DNA from: JAEUIX01 sp964611125 | Lineage (GTDB): Bacteria > Planctomycetota > Phycisphaerae > Phycisphaerales > UBA1924 | Direction of reading: 5' to 3' | DNA: 64,000 bases | Assembly (NCBI GenBank): GCA_964611125.1 | Contig: CAZSZO010000001.1 | Span: 149,195-213,194 of the forward strand | Shown here: positions 1-8,623 of the stretch, in pieces | Layout: each line of letters begins with the position of its first letter | Numbering within the stretch: the first letter of the stretch is position 1 | Program-made: the position numbers and the translations under genes | The notes under the pieces: model-generated | The model's input: the letters and a program-made list of their open reading frames with translations, nothing else | Told to the model about the DNA's origin: nothing | Databases searched by the model: none

Positions 1-1097
1 TCGTCGGCGACCCCGCGAGCGAGACGCTGGCGAAGGTCGAGGTCGAGGAAGGCAAGGCCCTGATCTTCGAGGTGGAGGTCGAGGTCGTGCCGGAGTTCGA
101 ACTGCCCGCGCTCGAGGGCGTGGCCGTCAAGAAGCCGATCATCCCCGTGACCGACGAGATGGTCGGCAAGGAGATGGAGAAGCTGTGCATTCAGGAAGGT
201 TCGCTCGAGGAGCGGCCGGCCCCCGAGCCGGGCGACTATCTCACGGGCCACGCCAAGATGACCGGCGGCCCCGAGAACAAGACGTTCTTTGAGTCTGACG
301 GCATCGTGGTGCAGATCCCCACGACGGACAAGAACGGCAAGGGCATGATCGTGGGCCTGGTCGTTGAGGACCTGGCCGACCAGCTGGGCCTGCCCAAGAG
401 CGGCGAGACGGTCACGATCAAGACCAAGGGCCCCGAGAACCACGAGCGCGAGGAGCTGCGCGGGCTCGACCTCACGATCACCTACGCCCCCGCCCGGTGC
501 GATCGCATCCTCCCCGCCGACCCCGCCGACCTGGCGGTGCGCTTCGGCTTCGAGGGTGAGAGCGGCCTGCGCGACGCCATGAAGCAGCGGCTCCAGCAGC
601 GGGTGCTGGTCGATCAGCAGTCGGTCATGCGTCAGCAGATCGCCCGCCACCTCATCGAGAACACCAAGATGGACCTGCCCCAGCGGATGACCGCCCAGCA
701 GGCCCAGCGCAACTTCGAGCGGCGCCGGCTGGAGCTCATGTACCGCGGCGTCGACCCGATGAAGATCGAAGAGAACATCGCCGAGCTGCGGAACCAGTCG
801 GCCGCGACCGCTGCGGGCGATCTGAAGATCTTCTTCATCCTCGACAAGGCCGGCGAGGAGCTGGGCGTCAAGGTGAGCGAGCAGGAGATCAACGGGCGGA
901 TCGCGCAGATCGCGATGGAGCGGAACGACCGGCCCGAGCGGCTGCGTCAGCAGCTCATCCAGAGCAACCAGATCAGCGGGATCTTCCTGCAGATCCGCGA
1001 GCACAAGACCATGGACGCCATCCTGGCCAAGGCCGCGGTGACGGAGCTGCCGGTCGAGGAATTCAACAAGCAGATGGGCGCCGGCGCGCAGGCCTGA
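1..1097 (+). CDS. tig: Trigger factor, 5'-truncated by window edge
   Basis: Ribosome-associated chaperone and peptidyl-prolyl isomerase that meets nascent chains at the exit tunnel. The reading frame is already open at base 3, so the start lies outside the window. What remains begins in the last strand of the ribosome-binding domain (FEVEVEVVPEFELP), passes through the FKBP-like domain (GDYLTGHAKM to about base 490) and ends in the helical substrate-binding arms (SEQEINGRIAQIAMERNDRP). The order and the C-terminal KVSEQEIN region match the family. A strong hairpin terminator follows 53 bases downstream, so this is the last gene of its transcript. In many bacteria clpP and clpX follow tig; here unrelated genes follow. 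Identification is from family knowledge and is firm; only the N-terminus is missing. Confidence 0.93.
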   Translation, partial: VGDPASETLAKVEVEEGKALIFEVEVEVVPEFELPALEGVAVKKPIIPVTDEMVGKEMEKLCIQEGSLEERPAPEPGDYLTGHAKMTGGPENKTFFESDGIVVQIPTTDKNGKGMIVGLVVEDLADQLGLPKSGETVTIKTKGPENHEREELRGLDLTITYAPARCDRILPADPADLAVRFGFEGESGLRDAMKQRLQQRVLVDQQSVMRQQIARHLIENTKMDLPQRMTAQQAQRNFERRRLELMYRGVDPMKIEENIAELRNQSAATAAGDLKIFFILDKAGEELGVKVSEQEINGRIAQIAMERNDRPERLRQQLIQSNQISGIFLQIREHKTMDAILAKAAVTELPVEEFNKQMGAGAQA

Positions 1098-1150
1098 GGC
1101 CGCCATCGGCGGACCTCGCTCCCGCGATGGGTCATGCGAAATGAACAGAC

Positions 1151-1178
1151 GGAGGCCCGCTCAGCGGGCCTCCGTTTT
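1151..1178 (+). terminator. Rho-independent terminator after trigger factor
   Basis: Perfect 10-bp stem (GGAGGCCCGC / GCGGGCCTCC) with a 3-base loop TCA followed by a run of five T. It lies downstream of the trigger factor stop codon on the same strand. Confidence 0.9.
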
Positions 1179-1240
1179 TCGTTGGACGATGGGCGTTGGT
1201 CGATTGTCCTCGGCGGGCCCAGCGCGCCAGCGTCCGGTGA

Positions 1241-1645
1241 TCAGGCCTGGCGGTCGTCGTCCTCGCCGCCGCCGTGAGCGTCGGCGTACTCGTCGGCGGG
1301 CAGGCAGCCCCCGTCGAGTCGCGGCTGGTGGATGGCCCCGCAGGCTGGGCAGAGCAGTCCGATGGCGTTCTTGGGCTGGTCGGCGAGGTCGCGCCCGCAG
1401 CCGTAGCAGACGGTGCTGGTGAGCTTCGAGGCGACTCGATTGATCGACACCGCCGCGGCCACCACCGCTGCGCCGACCACCGGAATCCAGGCGCCGGTCA
1501 TGACGACGGTGGCGACGGTGGCGAAGGTGATTCCAACGACCCAGGCCAGGGCCCGCCAGCGGATGGCGCTGATCCAGAGTTGACCAGTGTCAACGACATG
1601 GACCAAAGCGTCTTGGGCGAGTTTGTGGGCGGTCCGGCGGCTCAA
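1241..1645 (-). CDS. Small membrane protein with C-terminal zinc ribbon
   Basis: About 134 residues of unknown function. Two adjacent hydrophobic segments (around residues 32-48 and 51-68) are followed by a four-cysteine zinc ribbon, CYGCGRDL then CPACG, and an acidic, His-rich tail (DAHGGGEDDD). The only standard start is TTG at 1645. The same frame stays open and Pro/Ala-rich back to about 1735 without an ATG or GTG, so the true N-terminus is uncertain. It lies directly downstream of a second zinc-ribbon membrane protein on the same strand (stop at 1735), so the two are probably co-transcribed. A regulatory or structural membrane role is only a guess. Confidence 0.7.
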   Translation of the reverse strand: MSRRTAHKLAQDALVHVVDTGQLWISAIRWRALAWVVGITFATVATVVMTGAWIPVVGAAVVAAAVSINRVASKLTSTVCYGCGRDLADQPKNAIGLLCPACGAIHQPRLDGGCLPADEYADAHGGGEDDDRQA

Positions 1646-1734
1646 GCTGGGATCCTCGATGGGCGCGTGCGGTGCGGGGGCGGCGGGGACGGGGGGGGCG
1701 GCGGGGAGTGCGGGCGCGAGGTGAATCCGGGCGA

Positions 1735-2370
1735 TTACATGGGACGGTAGGCGTCGATTGTCTTGCGCACAGCATAGGGATCGGGCACATCGGTCAGCAC
1801 GATGGCGTCGTCGTCTTCACTGGCGTTGGCGATGTTGATGGTGCCGACGTTGAGCAGGCGGTCGGTGATGCTCTGCTTGATCTCGATGTCCTGGATCGTC
1901 CGGTGCAGCATCTCGACGGTCGTTTTGCTCAGAATGCCCTTGGTGAAGACCACCCGCTTATTGGTGACTTCCAACCGGGCCGCCCAGCTGTGCAGCTTCC
2001 AATACCCCAGCACCAGCGCCGCGGCCAGGGCCAGCACGCCGCAGGCCGCGGCCGCAGGCGGTCCCGGGGGCATGAACAGGAACACCACGCCGCCCACCAG
2101 GCCGGCCAGGAGCGCCAGCACCGCAAGGGTGGCGACGAACGGGCGGGTGCGGTAGGCAGCCCCGCGCACTCGCAACACGGGGACTTCCGGACCCATGGCG
2201 GGGGGCAGACCCATGGCCGCGGCCCGATCGCCCGCGGCGGAACCCGGCCCCCCGGCGAGCCCGGGAACAACCTTGATATCGCCGCAGGCTGGGCAGGGCA
2301 CCTTCTTGCCGACCTGGTTGTCGGCGGCCTCAAAGGGGCGATCGCATTTGTCGCAGGTAACGGTGATCAT
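1735..2370 (-). CDS. Zinc-ribbon, PH-like (bPH2/YdbT-type) membrane protein
   Basis: 211 residues. The N-terminus has a CxxC...CxxC ribbon (CDKC at 6-9 and CPAC at about 26-29), a common N-terminal module of planctomycete proteins. Two transmembrane segments follow (about residues 78-100 and 104-124). The C-terminus has the bacterial PH-like signature: EVTNKRVVFTKGILSKTTVE, then DIEIKQSITDRLLNVGTINI. Proteins of this class sit in the cytoplasmic membrane with the PH-like fold on the inner face; their biochemical role is mostly unknown. It starts at ATG 2370 and is divergent from the hydrolase at 2469, leaving about 98 bases for both promoters. The domain call is strong; the function is not. 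Confidence 0.85.
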   Translation of the reverse strand: MITVTCDKCDRPFEAADNQVGKKVPCPACGDIKVVPGLAGGPGSAAGDRAAAMGLPPAMGPEVPVLRVRGAAYRTRPFVATLAVLALLAGLVGGVVFLFMPPGPPAAAACGVLALAAALVLGYWKLHSWAARLEVTNKRVVFTKGILSKTTVEMLHRTIQDIEIKQSITDRLLNVGTINIANASEDDDAIVLTDVPDPYAVRKTIDAYRPM

Positions 2371-2468
2371 GTCAGCTTATGAGCATATCGGCTCGTCGGG
2401 TTTCGATCGGCTACCCCTGAGCAGGTGGAAAGGGCCCGCGCGCGGGAGCGGGGGCTCTAGACTCCGGC

Positions 2469-3185
2469 ATGAGCCGACCGCTGATCGGGATCACCGCAGA
2501 CGTGGAGGAGTACCTGTGGCGAGGCCAGCTCCGAACCCGGGCTGAGAGCGCCATGACCTACGCCATGGCGGTTGATGCGGCCGGGGGCGTGCCGGTGGTG
2601 CTCTCCCCGATCGCGGCGCTGGCTCGGGAACACGTTGCCCGCTGCGACGCGATCGTGCTGTCAGGCGGTGGGGATCCGCGGATGGAGGCTTTCGGCGGCG
2701 TGACCCATTCCAAGGCCCAGCCGATGCATCCCATACGCCAAGCCTATGAAGTCGCGATTCTGGAGGCCCTTGACGAGCGCCCCGCCGCGCCGGTGCTGGG
2801 GATTTGCCTGGGGATGCAGATGATGGCGCTGCATGCCGGGGGCCAGTTGAACCAGTGCCTGGCGGAGACGCTGCCCGGGCACGCTCTGCACGTGGGCGAC
2901 TCGGCCCACGGGGTGGTCGCGGCGGCACCTGAGGGGCCGGCTGGCGGGATTTCAGCGGGCCTGGTCACCAGCAACCACCGGCAGGCGGTGGAGGACCCGG
3001 GGCGGCTGAGGGTGGTGGGCCGCAGCGAGGACGGCGTGATCGAGGCGGTGGACGATCCCACCCGGCGGTTCTATTTGGGCGTGCAGTGGCACCCGGAACG
3101 AACGCCCCTGGCGACCATGGGGGCAAACCTCTTTGAGCGGCTGGTGAACGCGGCGCGGCGCGCGGCGAATCGTCAAATTGGGTGA
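2469..3185 (+). CDS. Class I glutamine amidotransferase-like hydrolase (peptidase C26, PuuD-like)
   Basis: 238 residues, the usual length for the gamma-glutamyl-gamma-aminobutyrate hydrolase group. The catalytic triad is visible: nucleophile Cys113 in GICLGMQMM, His208 and Glu210 in GVQWHPER. The oxyanion glycine stretch is SGGGDP and the N-terminal RPLIGITAD strand is typical. Family members hydrolyse gamma-glutamyl amides, for example gamma-glutamyl-GABA in putrescine breakdown, in the cytoplasm. No other putrescine-pathway gene is near, so the substrate cannot be fixed and another gamma-glutamyl compound is possible. The ATG at 2469 gives the complete first beta strand. Confidence 0.87.
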   Translation: MSRPLIGITADVEEYLWRGQLRTRAESAMTYAMAVDAAGGVPVVLSPIAALAREHVARCDAIVLSGGGDPRMEAFGGVTHSKAQPMHPIRQAYEVAILEALDERPAAPVLGICLGMQMMALHAGGQLNQCLAETLPGHALHVGDSAHGVVAAAPEGPAGGISAGLVTSNHRQAVEDPGRLRVVGRSEDGVIEAVDDPTRRFYLGVQWHPERTPLATMGANLFERLVNAARRAANRQIG

Positions 3186-3283
3186 ACTCGGGTGAGATTT
3201 CCGCCAAGGCGCCTTCGCACGCCTACTCTTCGCACCCTTTGGCGGAACCGGAGTCGGTCGGCTTCCAGTGTGGAACCAGGCGC

Positions 3284-4201
3284 GTGGCGAAGACCAAAAC
3301 ACCAACCAAAAATCGACCAAAGCAGTCTTCAGGCAAGGGCGCTGGTGCGTCTGGCTCAAAGGGCGGCAAGGTGAAAACCCCAGTCAAGGTCGCTCCCAAG
3401 CCCGCCATCAAGCCCGCTGGCAAGACCGCCAGCAAGCCCACTGACAAGACCAGCGTGAAGCCGGTGGCCAAGCCGGGCAAGCCCGCGGCCGCCGCGCCGG
3501 CGCCGAAGAAGCCTGCGGCCCCGGCGAAGGTCGAGGCGCCCAAGGTTGCGCCCGCTCCGGCGCCACCGCCGCCCCCCCCCGCCCCGACTCCCGCGCCGGC
3601 CGGGGCGGAAGGCGATCGGCCCAAGCCCAAGGGCATCACGATCGTTTCGCCCAAGCCGCAACGGAAGCCGAAGATCAAGAAGCCGCTGGTGATGCCGAAC
3701 CTGGGCGCCCCGCTGCTGAAGCCCGGTCAGAAGCGTCCCAAGCCGCTCATCGCCTCTGGGCCCAACGCCCCGGCGCAGGTGACGGGACAAGGCGGCGTGA
3801 CCGACCCGGCGAAGCTCAAGACGCATCTGCCCAAGCGTGACCTTGAGCACTATCGGCAGGTGCTGCTCCGCAAGCGGGTAGAGCTCGTGGGCGATGTGAA
3901 GGGCATGGAGGGCGAGGCCCTGCAGGGGTCGAGCGGTTCGCTCTCCCACACGCCCCAGCACATGGCTGATCAGGGTTCGGACGCGTATGACCAGGCGCTG
4001 TCGCTGGACCTCGCGCAGGTGGACCGGAATCTGATCAAGGAAATCGACGACGCGCTCGAGCGGATCGCGGGGGGCACCTACGGCACCTGCGAGATGACCG
4101 GGAAGCCGATCAGCAAAGAGCGCCTGGACGAGCTCCCCTGGACGCGGTACTCGATCGAGGGCGCCCGGGAGCGCGAGCGCCGGGCGATGCGGTCGATTTG
4201 A
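3284..4201 (+). CDS. DksA/TraR-like protein with long basic N-terminal tail and degenerate zinc finger
   Basis: About 305 residues from GTG 3284, chosen because it opens VAKTKTPTKNRPK, a natural start of the basic tail. A GTG at 3182, overlapping the previous stop, would add 34 unlikely residues. Residues 1-180 are Lys/Pro/Ala-rich and histone-H1-like. The last 120 residues match the DksA/TraR coiled coil and C-terminal finger (YRQVLLRKRVELVGDVKG; DALERIAGGTYGTCEMTGKP). DksA binds RNA polymerase through its secondary channel. Of the expected zinc cysteines only one remains (GTCEMTGK); the second pair is replaced by YSIEGARERER, so zinc binding is probably lost. It is followed 46 bases later by lspA. 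Confidence 0.83.
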   Translation: MAKTKTPTKNRPKQSSGKGAGASGSKGGKVKTPVKVAPKPAIKPAGKTASKPTDKTSVKPVAKPGKPAAAAPAPKKPAAPAKVEAPKVAPAPAPPPPPPAPTPAPAGAEGDRPKPKGITIVSPKPQRKPKIKKPLVMPNLGAPLLKPGQKRPKPLIASGPNAPAQVTGQGGVTDPAKLKTHLPKRDLEHYRQVLLRKRVELVGDVKGMEGEALQGSSGSLSHTPQHMADQGSDAYDQALSLDLAQVDRNLIKEIDDALERIAGGTYGTCEMTGKPISKERLDELPWTRYSIEGARERERRAMRSI

Positions 4202-4247
4202 CGCCAAGCTCGGAAGGCCGTCCCGGACGGCGAGCGCCAGTGAGCCA

Positions 4248-5114
4248 ATGAGCATGAATGGCGACCATGGGAGCGCGGCGGCGGATGGACCCACCCCCGG
4301 CGGATCCACCCTCGGCGCGGGCGGAGCAGCAGAGCCGGAGCAGCGGCCCGGTCTTGTTCAAGCCGCGGTCCCCGGCCGACCGGCGTGGCGCTGCTGGGCG
4401 TCGTGGACGCTGCTGGCCGGGGTGATCATCATCGGGCTCGTGGCGGACCTGTGGAGCAAGGATCTGGCGTTCAGGTATGTGGCCGGGAACCCCGTGCTGC
4501 TGGACCGGCAGGAGATCCTCGAGTACAGCGCGCTGGACCCGCAGTCGATCGGGGCGCGGGTGCTGCCCAGGCATGCGCCGGTGGTGATCGTCCCGCACGT
4601 GCTGGAGTTCACGCTGGTGCTCAACCCCGGGGCGGTCTTCGGGATGGGGCCGGGTCAGCGGTGGTTTTTCCTGGGCTTCACCGGGGTGGCGATCGCGTTC
4701 GCGCTGTACATGTTCGCGTTCTGGACGCGCGGGGTGGATCTCAACCCGGTTGAGGGCGCGGGCAGGGCGGCGAAGCGGGCCGGCGTCGGCGACTGGCTGG
4801 CGCATGCAGCCATCGGGCTGCTGATCGCCGGGGGACTGGGCAACTTCTACGACCGCATGGTGTACGGCTGCGTGCGCGATTTCATCCATCCGCTGCCCGG
4901 GCTGAAGTGGCCGTTCGGGTGGACGCTGACCAGCTCGACGGGCGAAGTGTGGCCGTACGTCTCAAACGTGGCCGACGCGTTCCTGCTGGTGGGGATCGGG
5001 ATACTCGCGGTGCGGCTGTGGCGCAGCGAGCCAGGTCCGGCGGCCAAGGCCCAAGGGCTGGCTGCCGGCGGAAGGGGCGGGGCTGGGGTTGGGGGCGGGG
5101 GCGGGGGCGGCTGA
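4248..5114 (+). CDS. lspA: Lipoprotein signal peptidase II
   Basis: Membrane aspartyl protease that cleaves the signal peptide of diacylglyceryl-modified prolipoproteins at the lipobox. 288 residues, longer than the usual 160-200. The extra length is a 45-residue Gly/Pro-rich N-terminus, a loop after the first transmembrane helix and a Gly-rich tail. Family motifs are present: LVADLWSK in the first helix, LVLNPGAVFGM, GGLGNFYDRMVYGCVRDFI and SNVADAFLLVGI. The two catalytic aspartates are Asp211 (VRDF) and Asp243 (NVAD). The N of the usual FNxAD is kept but F is replaced by S. It is convergent with kynU, with 6 bases between the stops. Its substrates would include the lipoprotein hemoglobin encoded at 8987. 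Confidence 0.92.
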   Translation: MSMNGDHGSAAADGPTPGGSTLGAGGAAEPEQRPGLVQAAVPGRPAWRCWASWTLLAGVIIIGLVADLWSKDLAFRYVAGNPVLLDRQEILEYSALDPQSIGARVLPRHAPVVIVPHVLEFTLVLNPGAVFGMGPGQRWFFLGFTGVAIAFALYMFAFWTRGVDLNPVEGAGRAAKRAGVGDWLAHAAIGLLIAGGLGNFYDRMVYGCVRDFIHPLPGLKWPFGWTLTSSTGEVWPYVSNVADAFLLVGIGILAVRLWRSEPGPAAKAQGLAAGGRGGAGVGGGGGGG

Positions 5115-5120
5115 TCCGGC

Positions 5121-6488
5121 TCAGGCGACGATCGCGCGCAGCACCTGGCTGAAGCGCCAGACGTCGTGGAACGTGTTGTAGAGCGGGACTGGCGCGGCGC
5201 GGATGATGTCGGGATGGCGGAAATCGCAGATGGCGCCGTGCTGCTTGAGTGCGGCGAGGGCGCCGTCGACACCGCGATTGAGGCGGAGGGAGAGCGCGCA
5301 GCCACGCTGCTCGGGGTCGCGCGGGGTGACGATGGCGATGGGGTTGCCGCAGTCGCGGTTGACGCCGTCGATGACTGATTCGAGGTAGGCGGTGAGCTTG
5401 AGGGACTTCTCGCGCAAGGCGGGCAGCCCGGCCTGGTCGAAGATCTCAAGCGAGGCGCGGACCGGCGCGAGGGCGAAAATGGGCGGGTTGGAGAGCTGCC
5501 AGCGGTCGGCCGAGGCGACGGGCGTGAAGTCGGGCCCCATGCGGAAGCGGGTGGCCGGGTCGTTGCCCCACCAACCGGCGAACTGGGGGAGCGTGCGATC
5601 GGCCAGGTGACGCTCGTGGACGAACGCCCCGGCGACCGCGCCCGGGCCGCTGTTGAGGTACTTGTACGAGCACCACGCGGCGAAGTCGACGTCCCAGTCA
5701 TGCAGGCGGAGCGGCACATTGCCCGCGGCGTGGGCGAGGTCCCAGCCGACCATGGCGCCGGCCCCGTGACCGGCGGCGGTGATGGTGGGCATGTCAAAGA
5801 ACTGGCCGGTGAGGTAGTTGACCCCGCCCAGCATCACCAGGGCGAGGCTGGGAGCGTGCCGGCGAATCTCTGCGACGATGTCGTCGGTGCGGAGGGTCTC
5901 CTCGCCGGCGCGGGGCTTGAGGCGGACGATGGCTGAGCGCGGATCGAAGCCCTCGTGGCGGGCGTGGAAGGCCGCCTGGCTGGCGACGGCGTGGGAATCG
6001 GAGGGGAAGGCCGAGTCTTCGATCATGATCTTGTAGCGCTCGCTGCTTGGCCGGTAGAACGACACCATGAGCAGGTGCAGGTTCACCGTCAGGGAGTTCA
6101 TGCACACGACCTCGGCGGGGCGCGCGCCGACGAGCCGGGCCGCCGACTCGCGCACGAACTCGTGGTAGGGCAGCCAGGGGTGCGCGGCGTGGAGGTGCCC
6201 CTCGACGCCCAGGGCCGCCCAGTCGGTGAGTTCCTGCTGGAGCATGCCGGGGACAGCGCGGGGCATGCAGCCCAGGGAGTTGCCGGTGAGGTAGATCGAA
6301 GGCGAGTCGGGGTCCACGCCCGGGAGGAGCGCCAGGCCGCTCGCGGCCGGTCCTCCCCCACCACCACCACCGTTGCCGACCGCCGCGCGGGCGGGCGGGA
6401 TGTGGAACAGGTCGCGGAACGACCGGAGGCGGTCGGCGTGGTCGAGTTCGAGGGCGAGCGCCTCTGAATCCGGCTGAGGGAGGGGCAT
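5121..6488 (-). CDS. kynU: Kynureninase
   Basis: PLP enzyme that cleaves L-kynurenine to anthranilate and alanine, or 3-hydroxykynurenine to 3-hydroxyanthranilate, in tryptophan degradation. 455 residues from ATG 6488, in the normal range. The ORF extends further upstream but would overlap the preceding gene. The PLP-binding Lys276 lies in CSYKYLNSGPGA, the phosphate-binding region is SLTVNLHLLM, and GWDLAHAAGNVPL carries the aspartate that pairs with the PLP nitrogen. WWGNDPATRF and SNPPI are also family signatures. It lies 19 bases downstream of the ACMSD gene on the same strand, so the two form an operon for kynurenine catabolism. Confidence 0.93.
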   Translation of the reverse strand: MPLPQPDSEALALELDHADRLRSFRDLFHIPPARAAVGNGGGGGGGPAASGLALLPGVDPDSPSIYLTGNSLGCMPRAVPGMLQQELTDWAALGVEGHLHAAHPWLPYHEFVRESAARLVGARPAEVVCMNSLTVNLHLLMVSFYRPSSERYKIMIEDSAFPSDSHAVASQAAFHARHEGFDPRSAIVRLKPRAGEETLRTDDIVAEIRRHAPSLALVMLGGVNYLTGQFFDMPTITAAGHGAGAMVGWDLAHAAGNVPLRLHDWDVDFAAWCSYKYLNSGPGAVAGAFVHERHLADRTLPQFAGWWGNDPATRFRMGPDFTPVASADRWQLSNPPIFALAPVRASLEIFDQAGLPALREKSLKLTAYLESVIDGVNRDCGNPIAIVTPRDPEQRGCALSLRLNRGVDGALAALKQHGAICDFRHPDIIRAAPVPLYNTFHDVWRFSQVLRAIVA

Positions 6489-6507
6489 GGGTCGGGATGG
6501 TAGAGGC

Positions 6508-7587
6508 TCAGGCCCGGGTGAACCGCTCGGCGGGGAGCGCGAGAAACTCAAGGGCGGCGCCGGCGAGCAGGCTGGCCTTGGAAGCGTCACTGAGGTCCGG
6601 CATGGCGCGGATCATGGCGCCGGGGCGGTCTTCGCCCAGGGGGAAGGGATAGTCGGACCCGAGGGCGACGCGGCGCGGGCCGAAGAGGGCCAGGAGGGTG
6701 CGGAGGGCATCGGGATCGTGGGTCAGCGAGTCGACGAAGAACCGGGCAGGCTCGCCCGACGGGCCGGCGAGGTAGGACCGCGGCGTGCGCGGGTTGTCGA
6801 CGGCGCAGAGGTCGGGGCGGGCCTCGTAGCCGTGCTGCAGGCGGCCGATGGTGCCCGGGAACGAGCCGCCGCCGTGGGCGAAGCAAAGGCGCAGGCGCGG
6901 GCACTGCTCGAGCAGACCTGAAGCGAGCATGGTGTAGATGGCCAGGCAGGTTTCGGTGGGCATGCCCACCAGCCACTGGGCCCAGTACCTGGCGAGGCGG
7001 TCCTTGGCGAGCATGTCCCACGGGTGAACGAAGACGGCGGCCCCGAGGCGCTCGGCGGCGGTGAAGACAGGCCGGAGGGCGGACTCGCCCAGGTTCAGCC
7101 CGCCGACGTTGGTGCCGATCTGGATCCCGCTCAGAGAGAGTTCGCCCATGCAGCGTTCGAGCTCCCGGCACGCGAGCTCGGGGTCCTGCATCGGCACGGT
7201 GGCCAAACCGACGAAGCGCTTGGGATGCGCACGGCAGACCTCGGCGATGTGGTCATTGAGCAGGCGGGCGAGGTCGTAGGCATCCGGAGGCTTCGCCCAA
7301 TAGGAGAACATCACCGGCACAGTCGAAAGCACCTGGGCCGAGACGCCGGCGGCGTCGCACTCGGCCAGGCGGGCGAGGGGGCTCCAGCAGTTGGGCTGAA
7401 CCTCGCGGAAGAAGCGGCGCGAGATGTCGCCGGCGGGGCCGGCCTCGGTCTGCTGCATCCGCGCGCACCCGGCGGCGCAGCCCGGGCCGTTGTGCTCGAG
7501 CTCGACCCAGCCGGGGTAGCCGGTGCGACGGGTCCAATCGGGCCAGCGCTCGGGCAGGATGTGGGTGTGCAGGTCGATCGTGAGCAC
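6508..7587 (-). CDS. 2-amino-3-carboxymuconate-6-semialdehyde decarboxylase (amidohydrolase family)
   Basis: 359 residues from GTG 7587, which opens directly into the metal-binding strand (VLTIDLHTHILPERW; His7 and His9). It decarboxylates the 3-hydroxyanthranilate ring-cleavage product, diverting flux from quinolinate/NAD synthesis into full degradation. Other features of the ACMSD group are FVHPWDM, CFAHGGGSFPGTIGRL with a metal/catalytic His, and GSDYPFPLGE with the catalytic Asp. The ORF continues upstream of 7587 but only as low-complexity sequence overlapping the neighbour. It is the first gene of the two-gene kynurenine unit with kynU. Other family decarboxylases (gamma-resorcylate type) are the alternative, but the kynU neighbour favours ACMSD. 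Confidence 0.88.
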   Translation of the reverse strand: MLTIDLHTHILPERWPDWTRRTGYPGWVELEHNGPGCAAGCARMQQTEAGPAGDISRRFFREVQPNCWSPLARLAECDAAGVSAQVLSTVPVMFSYWAKPPDAYDLARLLNDHIAEVCRAHPKRFVGLATVPMQDPELACRELERCMGELSLSGIQIGTNVGGLNLGESALRPVFTAAERLGAAVFVHPWDMLAKDRLARYWAQWLVGMPTETCLAIYTMLASGLLEQCPRLRLCFAHGGGSFPGTIGRLQHGYEARPDLCAVDNPRTPRSYLAGPSGEPARFFVDSLTHDPDALRTLLALFGPRRVALGSDYPFPLGEDRPGAMIRAMPDLSDASKASLLAGAALEFLALPAERFTRA

Positions 7588-7618
7588 GGCGAGCCTCGCT
7601 GGGTAACGTCGGGCAAGG

Positions 7619-8623
7619 CTACGCCCGCCGCTCCAGCACGAGCGCGGTGGCGTCATCGTGGAGGATGCCGAGCTGGTGACGGTTGACTTCCGAGAGGATC
7701 GTGCGGACGAGGTCTTCAGCGTCCTGCCCGGCGTGGGTGGCGGCGATGGCGAGAACGCCCTCGATGCGGAGAAACTCGCCCGGGCGCGGGGCGGAGCGTG
7801 GGGCTCGGGCCTCGGTGACGCCGTCAGAATAAACGAGCAGGCGATCACCGATGACGAGTTGGAAGGCGTGCTCAGAGAAGGTGAGGCCCTCGACGACGCC
7901 CAGGACGGTGCCGCTGGGGGCTGGCGAGGGCGAGGAGGGTGACCGGGCGGGGGGCGTGAGTTCGGTCGCCTCGCCGGGAGCCGACCCGGGACCCCGAGAG
8001 GAGCCGAGCGCCGTCGCCGGCGGCCGAATGAGCACTGGCCAGGGGTGGCCGGCGGACGCGGCGACCAGGACGCCGGTGTCGGGGTCGTAGACGGCCAGGA
8101 AGACGGTCACGAACATGCACAGCGGGTTGGCGGCCAGGAGCATCGCGTTGGCCCGCTCCAGGGCTCGGGCTGGTCCGGCGCCGGACATGACGACCTCGCG
8201 GAGCACGGCCCGGGTGGCGGCGATGAACATCGCCGCGGGGACACCCTTGCCGGAGGCGTCGGCGACGATGATCGCGAGGCGGCCGGAAGGCGTGACGAAG
8301 AAGTCGAACGAATCGCCACCGACGATGCGGGCGGGCTCGGAGGCCGCAAAGAGCGAGAACCGCCGATCGATCGGGAACCCCACAGGGAGGAGGGCCGCCT
8401 GGAGGCGGTGGGCCTCGTCAACCGGGGCGGGTCCGCCTGGCAGCGCGGAGCCGCCGGGGGCCAATGGGCGGGGGTCCGGTTGGCGGGGGTCGGAGAGCCC
8501 GGTCTGGCCGGTGGGATCAGCATCCCAGCGGTGGGCCTCGCCGGCAAAGACCCGGAAGGGCGAAGCCAAGCGGCGCCCGAGGAGGGTGAGCCAATGCACG
8601 AGGTGGCGGCGAAGGGAGGTCAC
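7619..8623 (-). CDS. SpoIIE/RsbU-type PP2C protein phosphatase
   Basis: About 334 residues from GTG 8623. The SpoIIE phosphatase fold covers most of it: LQAALLPVGFP, ARIVGGDSFDFF with the first metal aspartate, IVADASGKGVPAAMF with the second, then DRLLVYSDGVTEARAP and ILHDDATALVLERR. Such enzymes dephosphorylate anti-anti-sigma factors in partner-switching control of sigma factors. No sensor domain is visible. The frame stays open upstream through a 7-copy 8-bp repeat to an ATG at 8773; if that start is used, repeat number would set the frame. It ends 31 bases before the ACMSD start, so read-through into that operon is possible. Confidence 0.85.
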   Translation of the reverse strand: MTSLRRHLVHWLTLLGRRLASPFRVFAGEAHRWDADPTGQTGLSDPRQPDPRPLAPGGSALPGGPAPVDEAHRLQAALLPVGFPIDRRFSLFAASEPARIVGGDSFDFFVTPSGRLAIIVADASGKGVPAAMFIAATRAVLREVVMSGAGPARALERANAMLLAANPLCMFVTVFLAVYDPDTGVLVAASAGHPWPVLIRPPATALGSSRGPGSAPGEATELTPPARSPSSPSPAPSGTVLGVVEGLTFSEHAFQLVIGDRLLVYSDGVTEARAPRSAPRPGEFLRIEGVLAIAATHAGQDAEDLVRTILSEVNRHQLGILHDDATALVLERRA

